A DNA stretch of 64,000 nucleotides from Limnomonas spitsbergensis (lineage: Eukaryota > Chlorophyta > Chlorophyceae > Chlamydomonadales). The position numbers were made by a program, and so were the translations under genes. The stretch covers positions 4,863,001-4,927,000 of the forward strand of contig JAYJMM010000004.1 in the NCBI GenBank assembly GCA_037349105.1. Direction: 5' to 3'. Below, one piece after another: positions 36,859 through 49,300 of this stretch (the first letter of the stretch is position 1; the number at the start of each line of letters is the position of its first letter). The notes below the pieces were generated by a model. That model saw only the letters and a program-made list of their open reading frames with translations, was not told the DNA's origin and made no database searches.

Positions 36859-37363
36859 ACATGTGATTGTTCCTGGGAAAGTGAGGGTAGCAGTGAGTGC
36901 CGGTGGGGAAGGGTACTGCACTGGTAGGTCTGTCAATCTCAGCCCCAGGTGCGTTGATGCCAGACATGTTTGATGCAAAACGCTGGTCTGTCAGCCTGTC
37001 ACATCTGTCCCATGGCCCGCCACAGCAAATTACCAAAGCTGGGCAACATTGCTTTGTCGCTGACTTCTGTATCAACAGCGCATTGTAGTTGAAACTGCCA
37101 CCAAGCTGAATGATACTGTCTTTTGCTTGGACTTTACAAGACTGTATGCATGCGAAGTTGGGCACCGCGCACCGTCTGTACAAAGCAGAGACGTTCCCAA
37201 CATTTCCCAACTGATTTCGTTTGCGATACCATTTGCCCAATATTTTTCTTAAATCAGCGATTCATTGGCTCTACCGGAATATTAAATCGCTGACCTCCAA
37301 GCCGAAGTGCTAGTGAGGGCCGGTGTCAGTAGTGTTGGGGTGCTGCACCTCACGGACCTGCGA
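36859..37363. other. Intergenic region upstream of the kinesin gene
   Basis: About 500 bases hold the 3' UTR of the coiled-coil gene and the kinesin promoter and 5' UTR. No element is recognisable. Confidence 0.5.
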
Positions 37364-40300
37364 ATGGCGGAGTCAGAGGGGGGACATGAACACGCCATTC
37401 AAGTTTGTGTCCGGGTGAGCTTTTCCCCCCAGCGACCATGTCCCCCTGGGCATAGACCTTGCGGGGCAGTGTGATGCGTGACCCTTTCACCGCGATGACC
37501 CTCTTGACTTTCTCGTCGACAGCCGCGTCAAGACGCGGTTATAATTGTAGAATTTCCTATCCTTGCTTGCATTGATTCGACGTATTAGCCATCTGCCCTG
37601 CAACAGGTTCGACCATTGAATAACCGCGAGCGGGATGAAGGGCACAGAACATGCGTCGTCCTTGATGAGGAAACAAAGCAAGTCGTGCTCACGGTAGGCA
37701 GGGCGCTGCAACAACTGTTAGCAACTGCGACTGGAGGCCTTGCCACGAGCCCCATGTGACACTATTTCGTTCGGTTATTGCCCCCTCATCAAGGCGGTGG
37801 ACAAGAACACGCTGCTGCAGCTCAGGGGCTCCTCCGCAAAGGGGTACGCCTTTGACCGACGATACGACCAGAATGACATCTCTGACATGATATACGACGA
37901 CGCCATCAACGCTCTCGTGGAGAAAGTCTTCAAGGTAAGGATGGCTCAGCGCCACTGTACGCACCACAACTCTGTGCCATGCAGGACGAGCGGCCATAAT
38001 TTGATGTTATTCCATGCCTTACATGCAGGCATGCAAGTCGCATGGTAGATTGGTCTACTGTTCTTCATCCCATGCATGCATGAATGATATCGTTCCTTTG
38101 TCGCCCATGATGAACCAAGACGCTCAATGTCCACTACCTGCCTTACATGACACGCTCATGCCCCCATGCATGGCTCATGCAGGGCTACAATGGCACAGTG
38201 ATGGCGTATGGACAAACAGGCAGTGGCAAGACGCACACAATGTCGGGCGGGATAGGCATCCATGCAAAAATGGAGGAAGGTGGGATAAGTCAGGCCTCTG
38301 ACTACGGCGCCAGTGTCTCCTCGCTAACCATCAAATTTTAAGGGTTTCTGAAACCAAATCCATCATGCATACGTGGGAGCAGCACTGCGTAATCCAATCA
38401 AGACGCCTTGCATGCAGACATTGAGAAAACCACTCGCAATTTCAGCAGGCCTCAACCGCTTTTCACCGCGTTCCAGCTTATCATTGAGGAAGCTTGAGCT
38501 ACATGCTTTCGTACGAGGTCAAGCCTGCTAGGGAAAATGCACTTCATATGAGACAGAGACATGCAGTTGCTGAGCATCTCAGAAGATCAAGCCATGCATG
38601 GTTAGGGAAGCATGGGGGTACATGATAGTTTTACTGCCTGCCTGCCTTCCTCTGCAGGTATCAGCCTACAACAATATGCATTGTTGTACCTTGGCTGAAA
38701 GGCTGAAATTTTTTTACAGCCTGCAAATGAAGCCTTCTCAATAACAGCTTAGGCTGCGCCAAATGGACTAGCTCTCACAAACATGCAATGTCTTATCTTC
38801 AGTCTATGCATCGCTGTTGGTAAACAATCTCAGGCCTCTGGTAAACAATTTCAGTGTGGAGGGTGCGGCTCATTCAGTTAACGGTGGCTTTGGCACTTCA
38901 CCCTTGAACCTGCTGCCTCCTGTAGGCATCACCCCGCGGGTCATCCGGCATGTCTTCTCCATAGTGGACAACTTAAACAAGCATGCCAAGCTGGGCGAGA
39001 AAGTGGAGGTGGGCCGCTGCAGCCAGCTCCTCATTCATTTCTTGAGCTCCTTGTGTGTGCAGCCTGAGATGCGAATTGGGAGCCGGCAGCTGAGTATCTG
39101 ATAAATTGATGATGCGGTCCGAGGTGTCCATTAAGGAGGCCACCAGGTCAGCCTAACCACTGGGTTGGGTACCAGGCCCTGACCCCTCAGCTGAGTGTAA
39201 GGATCAGCGAGGAGGAAGAGCCCTCGGCATGTGAATGATTGCAAAAAAGGCATCGCAGGGTGGGGGGGGGAGGGCGGACGTCTGATGGGGGGGGGCGGAC
39301 GTCGGATGGGTGTATCCATTATAATGGTGATGCGCCCCTCTGGAGGTCAGCCTCTGGATCACGGCAGGTGGCAGGGCCGGAAGAGTGCTGGGGCAGCAGC
39401 TGGGCCAGAGGAAGGGCAGTGTCTCAAGACTGGAAGAACAAGATTTGAAGTCGTGCTCCATTATTCCTGATTTCATGAAAGGCCGGCAGCTGCATCATAT
39501 CTAAATGGCGCTGCTCTGCAGATTACTGCACCCTAAACATGACATGCAGGTAGCTCTGTAGATTATCCTAATTCTTGCATGGACGCTACTCTGCAGACGA
39601 CTTCATCCTGAACCCTATTTGGGACGTTGCTCCGCAGATCAGTCAACCCTGCATGTCCTTTGCTCTTCAGATCACTGCGTATGCTCTTGAGCTGTACAAT
39701 GAGGACCTGCTCGACTTGTCCATGAAGAGTGGACGCGGCGAAGATGCTCTCAGGGGCTGGGACTCGGTGAAGGCCGGCAGTGGCGGGCTCAAGATAACGG
39801 AGCGGCCAACTGGCAAGGATGGGCGAGTGGTTCCTGAGGTGTGTGCTGGGCTGCTGGGTGGCACCCAGGATAGGCCAACGGTGCATGAGGAGTGTCCAGG
39901 GCTGCTGGGTCACAATGATGATGGGCGAACGGTGCATGAGGGCTGCATTTGTTACATTCTGGAGGGATGAGTGGGGTACCAGGCGTTTGCCGCGCTGTGC
40001 ATGCCCCCCCCCTCCTTGTGCCGTGGCATCTGGGGCCGAAAGCCCCCCCCTGCTTGCTGCACGTTCCTTTTCACCGCTGGCCCCCGCCTGTTGCATGGCC
40101 GCCACTAGGTGGTGGGAGTGAGGGAGGTCAAGTGTGAGACGGCCGGGGACCTGCGGAAGTTCTACGACGACTGCATGGAGAACCGGAGCACAACCAGCAC
40201 CAAGCTCAATGACAGGTATGCTTCATATTCAGCTTTGAGGGGGGGAAGGATGATGTGGCTTGCTTTGAGGGTCAAGGTGGCAAATCCAGCTTCGAGGGTC

Positions 40301-43300
40301 TCAGAGCCTTTTATCCTGCTTTAATGGGAATGACTCATGAAGCATGATCCAGCTTTGAGAGATGAAGCTCATCATCAGCTTCTAGCCTTGGTAGCCATCA
40401 TCCAGCCAGAAAATACACCAGCAGAAAGCCAGCTCTAATAATTTTGTGGCATGTCCTAAATCGTTCATGCTTTGTCAGCATACCAACACGTTGTCACATG
40501 TTATGACGCGTACATAGATATGTCCTTGTTTTGAGGGAAAGCCGCACAAGTGGCACAACCTCCTCCAGGTATTTTTCAAACCTCACACACCTTAGCCTTA
40601 GGGAATGTACCTGAAGTACATTCCCTAGGGTGTGTGAGCCCCTAGATCTCTCACCTACCTGTGCCCCCTTCAACCTCACGACCTGGATGTCCACCCCAGA
40701 GGTCCCCATACCGCAGACACCACCATATACCAGTCCATAGATTGTCCATAGGGTCATTTCAATTGAATTGCCAGATAACGCGTGGGTTGTATATTTTGCG
40801 TTGCCTGCACTTGAGCACAAATAATATGCCGGTTGCAGGTCCTCTCGGTCCCACGCCATCTTCACCCTCACCGTACATCGCACGATGGTGGAAGTCATGA
40901 ACGAGGTGGGATGCTGACACTAGCAAGGCAAATAAACCCTGAACTCGCTCGGCCCTGAACCCTATCACGAGGAAGGTGAGGTGCCACCTTCAACACACAT
41001 GGCATGTGAACACTGAACCCACTTCACCCTGAACCCTCATCACGGATGAGGTGAGCTACCTGCTCTGACATTTGATTCAGCTTCCAATCAACGTCAACTC
41101 ATCAAGCCTAGTATGTCAGGCCCAGCACTCGAAGATGTTTCACTTCCATTCTCCGACCTATTTTCTCATCTGAGGTTTCAAATCGAATTGTCCAGTTCAA
41201 GAAAAGCCAAGTGTGTAGGCTCTGCTGTTCTGGGCACTATCAAATGTTGTTCCCTTCTCACCCAACTAGAACCCTCAACCAAGCTTTCGAACCCCAACCT
41301 CTGAAACCTGATTCAATTTGTGCTGCATTGGTCGCGGCCTGACCTCTGGCCCCTGCCCCTAGGTTGGAGAAGACATGAGGGCGAAAGTGCGAACCAGCGA
41401 GTTCACCAGCAAGCTTCATTTGGTGGACTTGGCAGGTAGGGGGGGATAGGAGCAGGGGCAGGGCAGGGCTGGATCTGGTGCAACCTGAATCCTGAGCTCC
41501 TGACCCCCGATAGACAATTTCCTGCTCGTTACCTTGTTACCAGGTTTGATACTCCCTCTTTGTCAAGTTGGTTGGCGCCAGAGGAACAGGACGCTCACTG
41601 ACTTGACGTCCTCTAAACCATGTATTATATAATATGACGATGTATGCATAGACAAAGCTCTGCACTTGGGAGTTGTAAGTTTTAAGTTTATAACCCTATC
41701 GTGACTCGCCACCAAGCCGTCTGCTCCTCCCACGTGTACACGTCACAGGTAGTGAGCGTGTGAAGCGTAGTGGCGTGGTGGGCAAGGAGCTCAAGGAGGC
41801 GGCCAACATCAACGGAGGACTCCTGGTGCTAGGGAACGTGATAGTGGCTTTGTCTGGGGAGGCGGATGGGAAGAAGAGGGGGCACGTACCCTACAGGTGA
41901 GGGTCGGGAGGGGTCAGAGGGAGTGGGGCTGAACATGGGAGAGGTGCAGGCAGGGAGGGCCGGCGGGAGAGGGTCAGAGGGAGTTTGGCTGAGTTAAAGA
42001 GAGGTGCAGTGGGTGGGGGAGGGCCGGCGGGAGAGGGTCAGAGGGAGTGGGGCTGAACGTGGGAGAGGTGCAGTGGGTGGGGGAGGGCCGGCAGGAGAGG
42101 GTCAGAGGGAGTGGGGCTGAGTTGAAGAGAGGTGCAGTGGGTGGGGGGGGGCTCAGTCACTGAGTGTGTGAGAAGCTTTTCATGGCTGAAGCAGGACCAT
42201 GTCTTGAGGCTTCTCTTAATCTGACAAGAGAGTCTTTACTGGCACGTATAGATCCAGAAGAAACCTCCAGTGTGCCTGGGGTTCGATCATCCAGGGGAGG
42301 AGGGTAGGGGGGTTATTTTGACCTGGGCTCGTTTAGATTCCCCCCTGTCTGCCTCTCGGCCCTGCTCCGCTGCAGAGACTCCAAGCTGACTCGCCTGCTT
42401 CAAGACTCCCTTGGAGGCAACTCCCTCACCGTCCTCATCAGCTGCATCAGCCCAAGCGAGAGCGACTTCGAAGAGACCAATAACACCCTCAAGTATGCAC
42501 ACATGAAGACATACACACGCACGGACCAACCAGCACGTACACACACTTGCACACGCACACACACTAACATGCACACACATACAGGATACAGGCACACAGA
42601 CAGACCTTGCTGTCATTTATCTCTATTCTTTCGCCGCGTTAAAGCATCCATGACTCTACGTACCTTTCTGCAGTGTGAAATTATACACGTATGTGTGTTC
42701 AGCTGCGAAATAGATGGCCTCTGTTGCTTGAAGAGAAGCAGTGCATCCTTAATGAGGAAGCATAATGCATAATGCATTCCCCTTTGATATGGACTGAAAA
42801 CGAAATGAGGAAGCTCGTTGGGGTCTGGACAGGGATGAGAGGGAGTGAAGGAGTGTGAGACTTCCTTAACGAGGCGTCCCTGTATCGCACCGATTGGCTG
42901 CATCTGTCCGTTAACAGGTACGCCAATCGGGCCTGCCACATCAAGAACACTCCCCTGGCCAACAAGTTCACAACCCTAGAGGAGGATCTGCTGCCATCCC
43001 TTCCCATGAACGGAGCGGGAGGGTTGGGGATGATGCAGCTACAGGTGTGAATGTGCATGTGTTATGTACTTATGTAATATGTACCCTTGTTTCTTCAGGG
43101 GGAACACTCTTATTTGTGCAGGTGTGTGTGTGTTTCACTCTAATGGTTTGGCGTGTGATGCATGAACGCCGGTTGGTAGAAGGTTGGAGGGTATTGGGTG
43201 ATGAAGAGATGAGGCTAGCCAGAGCAGCTGAGAGAGAGGCCATGAATAGTGGCTAGTGGCCATCTGGGTATGCTTGGCTGGCACGTTATGTCTGCTGGGC

Positions 43301-46300
43301 CTGGGGACAGCAGGCAGGGCAGGCTGTGCTGGCAGGCCCTGCGCCCCTGCTGGAGGATCACGAGCAGCTCCTATTAACAGAGTTGGCAAAACATGGCTAT
43401 CTGTGATGCCAAACCCTCCACCGAAACCCTGACCACTCGTGGCAGGTCCTCCTGGAGGATCACGAGCGGCTCAAAGAGAACCGCATACGCAAGGAGAAGG
43501 AGAAGACTGAGAAGGAGGCGGCAAGGCTAGCCATCCTGCTGGTGAGTGCGGCGTCATCAAGGCTGGGAGTCTGGACACCCTGTGTTGTTGGAACACTGGT
43601 GGAGCCTGGAAATCCGTTTATGCCTGAAAACCTGGGCGGGAGGTGGACAAGGCATGCAACCCTCCCACACCATTAGGGAGGGCGGTGAGCCTGATGTTTA
43701 ACTTTCGGCTACACTGAGATTGTTTACGCATGTTCCCCTCACCCGCCATGCCTTCATTGGAAACTTAAACATTGTTGCTGGTTTTGGTAGTCCTGGTCCA
43801 GGGTGGGTCCATGGCACTCTCCTCCTACTTTTAGTCCCAGCAACATTTTGGCATAGCCCACATCCTGACCCTTTTGTCCAGCATCTGCTTTCCCATGGCC
43901 CGCAGGAGGGGAAAACTCAACTCGTGTTAAGAAAAGCATCTTTGTACCTGACCTTGCCCGCCCCCCTCTCAGGCCATGAAGGATGAGGAGGTGAAACGAC
44001 CCGGCTTCCAACGGCTGCGATCCTCACAGTACGATGTACTGCGGCGTCAGCTGGCAGTTGGCGGTACAAACATCCCGTCAAACCAGGTCCGCCACTCCGC
44101 TAGACGGATACCAGGGTATTCTACCAGGGTAAAACCAAGGGGATCCGAAGGGCTGGACGCCTTCACCTCTCAGCCCCAGCCTTGTCTTCAGGCCATGGGC
44201 CTTCAACAACCTCCTGGTCTGAGTCCTGAACCTTGCACAGACTCAGCGTCCACCCAGGTTCATAAATCAGATTATCTGAACCCTCAGCCCCGCAACCGCG
44301 AATACGTCCTGTGCAGGTCATTGGCGACGAGATGCTCAAGGGTTTTGGCCGCATGCGGGGCGCGCTGGGGACAGACTCGCCCGGAGGATCTGTCGGCGGT
44401 GGAGGCACCCCGGGAGCGCCTGTGGTGCGGCGCGTATACAAAAGTGAGGGCTGCCCAATGCCATAGGGGCCATGGGGTTGTCTGCTGCCTGAAGGGGGGG
44501 ACCAATGTGAGGGCTGTCTGCTGCCAAGGGGGGGGGGGGGGTGCATGGTTTGGCTGCATGCAGGGCCTCGGCTACGTCTATACAGGGTTCTGGTCGTGGA
44601 TTTTAAATATAATCCAATGGGAGGTCTGTCAGATATTTCTGTCCTCCTGTTCTTTGCCACTCTTTATTTATTGTGATCGACATGAGGAGGTGGACGCTCC
44701 TGGCAGCTGGAAGTAGCCGCATGTTTGGCCCCACCACCACTAAAAGCATGGCTGTCGATTCTGTGCATTTGTGGGGTACCGGTATAGCGACTACGGCATA
44801 CATAGTGATTGCGATATTTCCAGGGACTTGTATCCGTCAAGCTTCTATGATGTGGCTGATAAGGTTTTATGCCGATCCCCAGATATTTCCGCACTTACTG
44901 GTGTGCGGCAGAGTGGCACAAGTGGTGCAATAAAGCAGACGCTTACGTGTCCCCTCCTCCTCTCTCTTGCCAGGATTTTCTCACAGCTGCAAGGCTGCTT
45001 AACCCCTCCTGCCTGTTCTCAGTTCCTTCCCATGTGCCCTCCCTGATCCCCTCTCAGCCAAGAAGCATGTGGCCAAGGCCGCGTCCAAGGGCCCGCCGCC
45101 TGGCAGCAGCTTCCAGGACTGGCTGGCCTCTCAAATGGCAGACGATGGAGCCAGCGGCAGCCTGGTGTCCAGGGACTCCTACCAAGAGGGTGTGGAGGAG
45201 GAGGAAGAGGAGCTGTACGAACAGGTGGGGTGGCATGAGCGAGGGCCTCAGGGACGGAAAAACGTGGACCCTGAGACTCAAGGAAGCAACTGGGCATGCT
45301 ATCCATGAATTGATGCGAACAAGCAACTTGCTAGAATCTTGTAGCTCCCTTGTTATCTGGGCTCGAGACACCCGACACCTGAACCTGTTAAAAATAGTTT
45401 GGAACATTTTTGCAGCTCAAGAGCGGCTTCATTGAATTGCTTTACCAAGATTCAGATATGCATGCCCCTCTCTGCCTGCAGGGTGTGGAGGGCGAAGAGG
45501 GAGAATTCATCCTGGAAGAAGAGGACGACTACCCTGTAATAGAAGATGACGGTGAGATGGGGGGGCGCACGGCACAGGGATGTCGGGGAAGGCTGTCAGA
45601 TTATCAGCTCTGAGTTTCAAAGCCTTGATGCTGCTGTGGCCGTGGAACGGGCGGCAGCATCGGTGTGCAGTTGGAACCTAGGGGCTGCACTTTGGAGTGG
45701 AGACGGGATGCCTGGGTTTGAAAGTGTCCAGGTTGCAACCATTGCAAAGGCTGGATTGTTTGAGGTGATGGCTATTGGTTGCAACTACGTGTTTGCATTC
45801 TTTCACGTGACCATGTGTATGGTTGCGTACCATCGGTGGGCACTGCCGCCTAAGCCTGTCCAGGTAAACGTATCATACGGATGACCTGTGAGGGAGGTCC
45901 AGGAACCTTTACACTAATTAGTTGGAACATGAACACTTCTTGGCAGTGACGAAAGGCTGAGAGCCAATGCTGATTAAAAAGCCAGTCGGCGCCTTGCAAG
46001 GGATGTCCATCACAGACTAGTCCATGGGTCCGACGGTAGGGTATTGGTGAAGCCTTCCCTTGGACATGCTGCCCTGCAGAAGCATGTCTTTGGGAAGGCT
46101 CCTGGAGGGAACAGCTCCTGGACAAATTGCGTTGGATGGCCTCAATCATGGTTTCCATGCATGGGCTTATATACATGATCTCAATGAGAGGCTCCTGGTG
46201 TGACCTCAGGGCGGAAGAGCTCCCCGACTATGGGACTCTGTTTCCTCTCTCCTGATTTGCTGCTGTGCTTGATCCGCCTGTGGTCCTTCCCCGATGCTCC

Positions 46301-49300
46301 CTCCTGCCTCAACAGAAGCGTGCTTCATCGAGGATGCAGATGCTGTGGGCGTCCTTGAGGAGGACACAGCCGGCGCCACCGCAGCCGGGAAAAGCAAGTT
46401 CAGGCGGGCACCCTGGGTTGCGAGGACAACAGGTGGGACTGGGACGCGGCTAGAGAGCATGGGGTATGGAGTGGGGGGCACTGTGGCATGAAGATTCTAG
46501 TCTAGGTTTTGTGTTGGATATAACACCCGGATCTCAAGTGGGTCGTAAGCTTGTAGGTGGGGGAGGGTCATGCGACGACATTGTGTCAAGCAGCACTAGG
46601 CCCCAAAGCTGTAGCCCCAAACCCTAGGCTTGAGCACCAGGTCCCACGTTCTTCCAACCCAGCGCGGAAATCCTCTTTACGTCCAGCATCATCATCCCCC
46701 CCCCTTCGCTCCCCCCCTGTGCAGTGGAGTCTGAAGACATTCCTGTGGACAGCCCCAGAGCCCAGGACGAACCGTATGACCCCATCCAAGGTGGGCAACA
46801 CCCTAAAACCTAAACCCTAAAATCTTAACCATCATTCACCCACCAGCAAGCACGCCAGATCTCCATACAATGGACAAGGTGCCAAAAGGTGCAGGGTAGG
46901 AGAAGCTGAGCCTTGATTGCCCTGCGGACTGGTGTGACGTGGGAGGACTTGTGGAGAGTCTGTTGGTGTTCTACCTTATGTGGAGAGTCTGTTGGCGTTC
47001 TACCTTTTTCATACATGGCCATTTGTAGCGCTGTGCCAGGGGCACTGCAAGCAGCCATTCAAAACCAACCGAGCCAGCATGTGCCTATGGGCATCCCATC
47101 TCCAGGAATTTGTTGCCAAGGGTCTCTGACCCGGCAGGGAGGAGGCCGGCAGCGACATCCCATGACATGGGTGGTTTCAAGCTGCCTTACCCGACATTGC
47201 TACACACCCGTGTATCCGCTCTTCCTCTCTCTCAACCGGCCCCTGCCCTATCCACCCGCCCTCTGGCTCACAGACAACGTGACCCCCAAGCTCCTGGCAC
47301 GATTCCGTGTGAACCAGAAAGATGTCCTGGCCGTGTTCAAGGCCAGCAGCAAGGAGGACTTCCAGGACGTGGTGGGGCTGCTGCCTCAGGGCACGCCACT
47401 GCCAGCCTCGGACAAGATGACGTACCTGCTCGCCAGGCTGGAGGTGTGAAGGGGGGGGCGGGGCGGGCAGTGTGAAAGCTGCAGGCTGGAGGTGTGAAGG
47501 GGGGGGCGGGGCGGGCAGTATGAACGCTGCAGGCTGGAGGTGTGAAGGGGGGGGCGGGGCGGGCAGTGTGAAAGCTGCAGGCTGGAGGTGTGAAGGGGGG
47601 GGCGGGGCGGGCAGTATGAACGCTGCAGGCTGGAGGTGTGAAGGGGGGGGCGGGGAGGGCAGTATGAACGCTGCAGGCTGGAGGTGTGAAGGGGGGGGGG
47701 CGGGGAGGGCAGTGTGAGTGCTGCAGGCTGGAGGTGTGAAGGGGGGGGGCAGTGAGCGCAGTGTGAGTGCTGCAGGCTGGAGGTGTGAAGGGGGGGGCGG
47801 GGAGGGCAGTGTGAGTGCTGCAGGCTGGAGGTGTGAAGGGGGGGAGGCGGTGAGGGCAGTGTGAGTGCTGCAGGCTGGAGGTGTGAAAGGGGGGGGCGGT
47901 GAGGGCAGTGTGAGTGCTGCAGGCTGGAGGTGTGAAAGGGGGGGGCGGTGAGGGCAGTGTGAGTGCTGCAGGCTGGAGGTGTGAAGGGGGGGAGGCGGGG
48001 TGGGCAGTGTGAGTGCTGCAGGCTGGAGGTGTGAAGAAGAGGAGGGCGGTGAAAGGGGCGGGGAGGGCAGTGTCAGTGCTGGAGGCCACATGCCTGAAGC
48101 AGGCAGTCTGGATGCTGCCCAGGGGCTCTGTTTGTTTGAATCATGAAAGGGCAGCATTAAAGTATTGGGACAAGACTGTATTAGTGTTGCCACATCGTGC
48201 ACCCAGGGATTGACCAGTGCGCCTTGAGATCTCCCCGCATGGCCTGCATGGCCCGCATGGCCTGCTAACTCAGCTGCTTGGCCTCTTCTGCAAACACTCG
48301 GTGATTGCTCCGCAGTCTGGCTCTGGAACCTCAAAGCTGGACGCTGCGCTGCAGCGTGTGGCATCCGGGGATACGACAATGAACAGCGCGGTGGGGCCTG
48401 CTGTCGGCTGCCTCATGGCCACGTTCGGCACAGATATGATATCCTCATGCATCTTTGAGTTCACGGACCCGGAGGACCTCTCGTGAGTTGTAGTGACGTT
48501 CGTGCTCTAGTAGGAGATGTATCAGCGTTGCCTTGTGGAAAATTGTGATGGCGTGGCAGATATGGGCTGGCCGATTGTTCAACATGTGATGGCCGTGCTT
48601 GTCCTGCTTGGTGGGTGGGTGGTGAATGGCCACCTTCGGGAGGCTTGAGTCTGGTGATCTTGCAAGCTAAGTGTTGGGGCATCATTTTAATCTGATTCGG
48701 CGTACTGCTGCAGGATGTCCCTTTGGTATACCTTCAGGTCCTTGGCAGCTAACTCAACTCCACTGATCTGCTGACTTGCACTGACTCGTTTTTGAACTTG
48801 CATTTGGCAAGGGATTGCAAATGCTGGCTATCCGTGTGAAGGTTGTGTGTTGGTGCCCCGATTGTAACCCACATCCAATGTGGCTGTCAGCTGTGGATTT
48901 GAATGTGAAATTCAAACTGCAGATATTACGGCGTTGAAGAACGTATAGAGCTGTGGGGCCTCCAGATCCCTCATAACAGCTCCCGGCCGCAGCCTGAGGA
49001 GATTGTAGGCGAAGATGGAGGTAAGTACCGTGGTGCATTGCCTTGACTATGTGCTTCATACCAACCATCTTCCGGCTTCTTCCTTTCTTCTTCTCAGGGG
49101 AGTTCAAGGGAAGAGGAGCCAGGGCTGGGTTCTGCTGTGTGTGTTTGGGGGCTTAGGGCTCAGTTTTAGGGAGGAGGGTTCAGTTTCTCCTTGAGATACA
49201 CCGGTGGCAGGTCCATCCTCATTTTGCATTGTATGCCATTCGTGCCATGAAGACAGTATCTCTCATGAAAGTCTGATCAAAATCCTGTATTCCTGATCCG

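Noticed and set aside
47177..48379. Minus-strand frames of 250-400 codons rich in PPACSTHTA
   Set aside because: By-product of the 48-bp kinesin intron repeat, overlapping real plus-strand exons.
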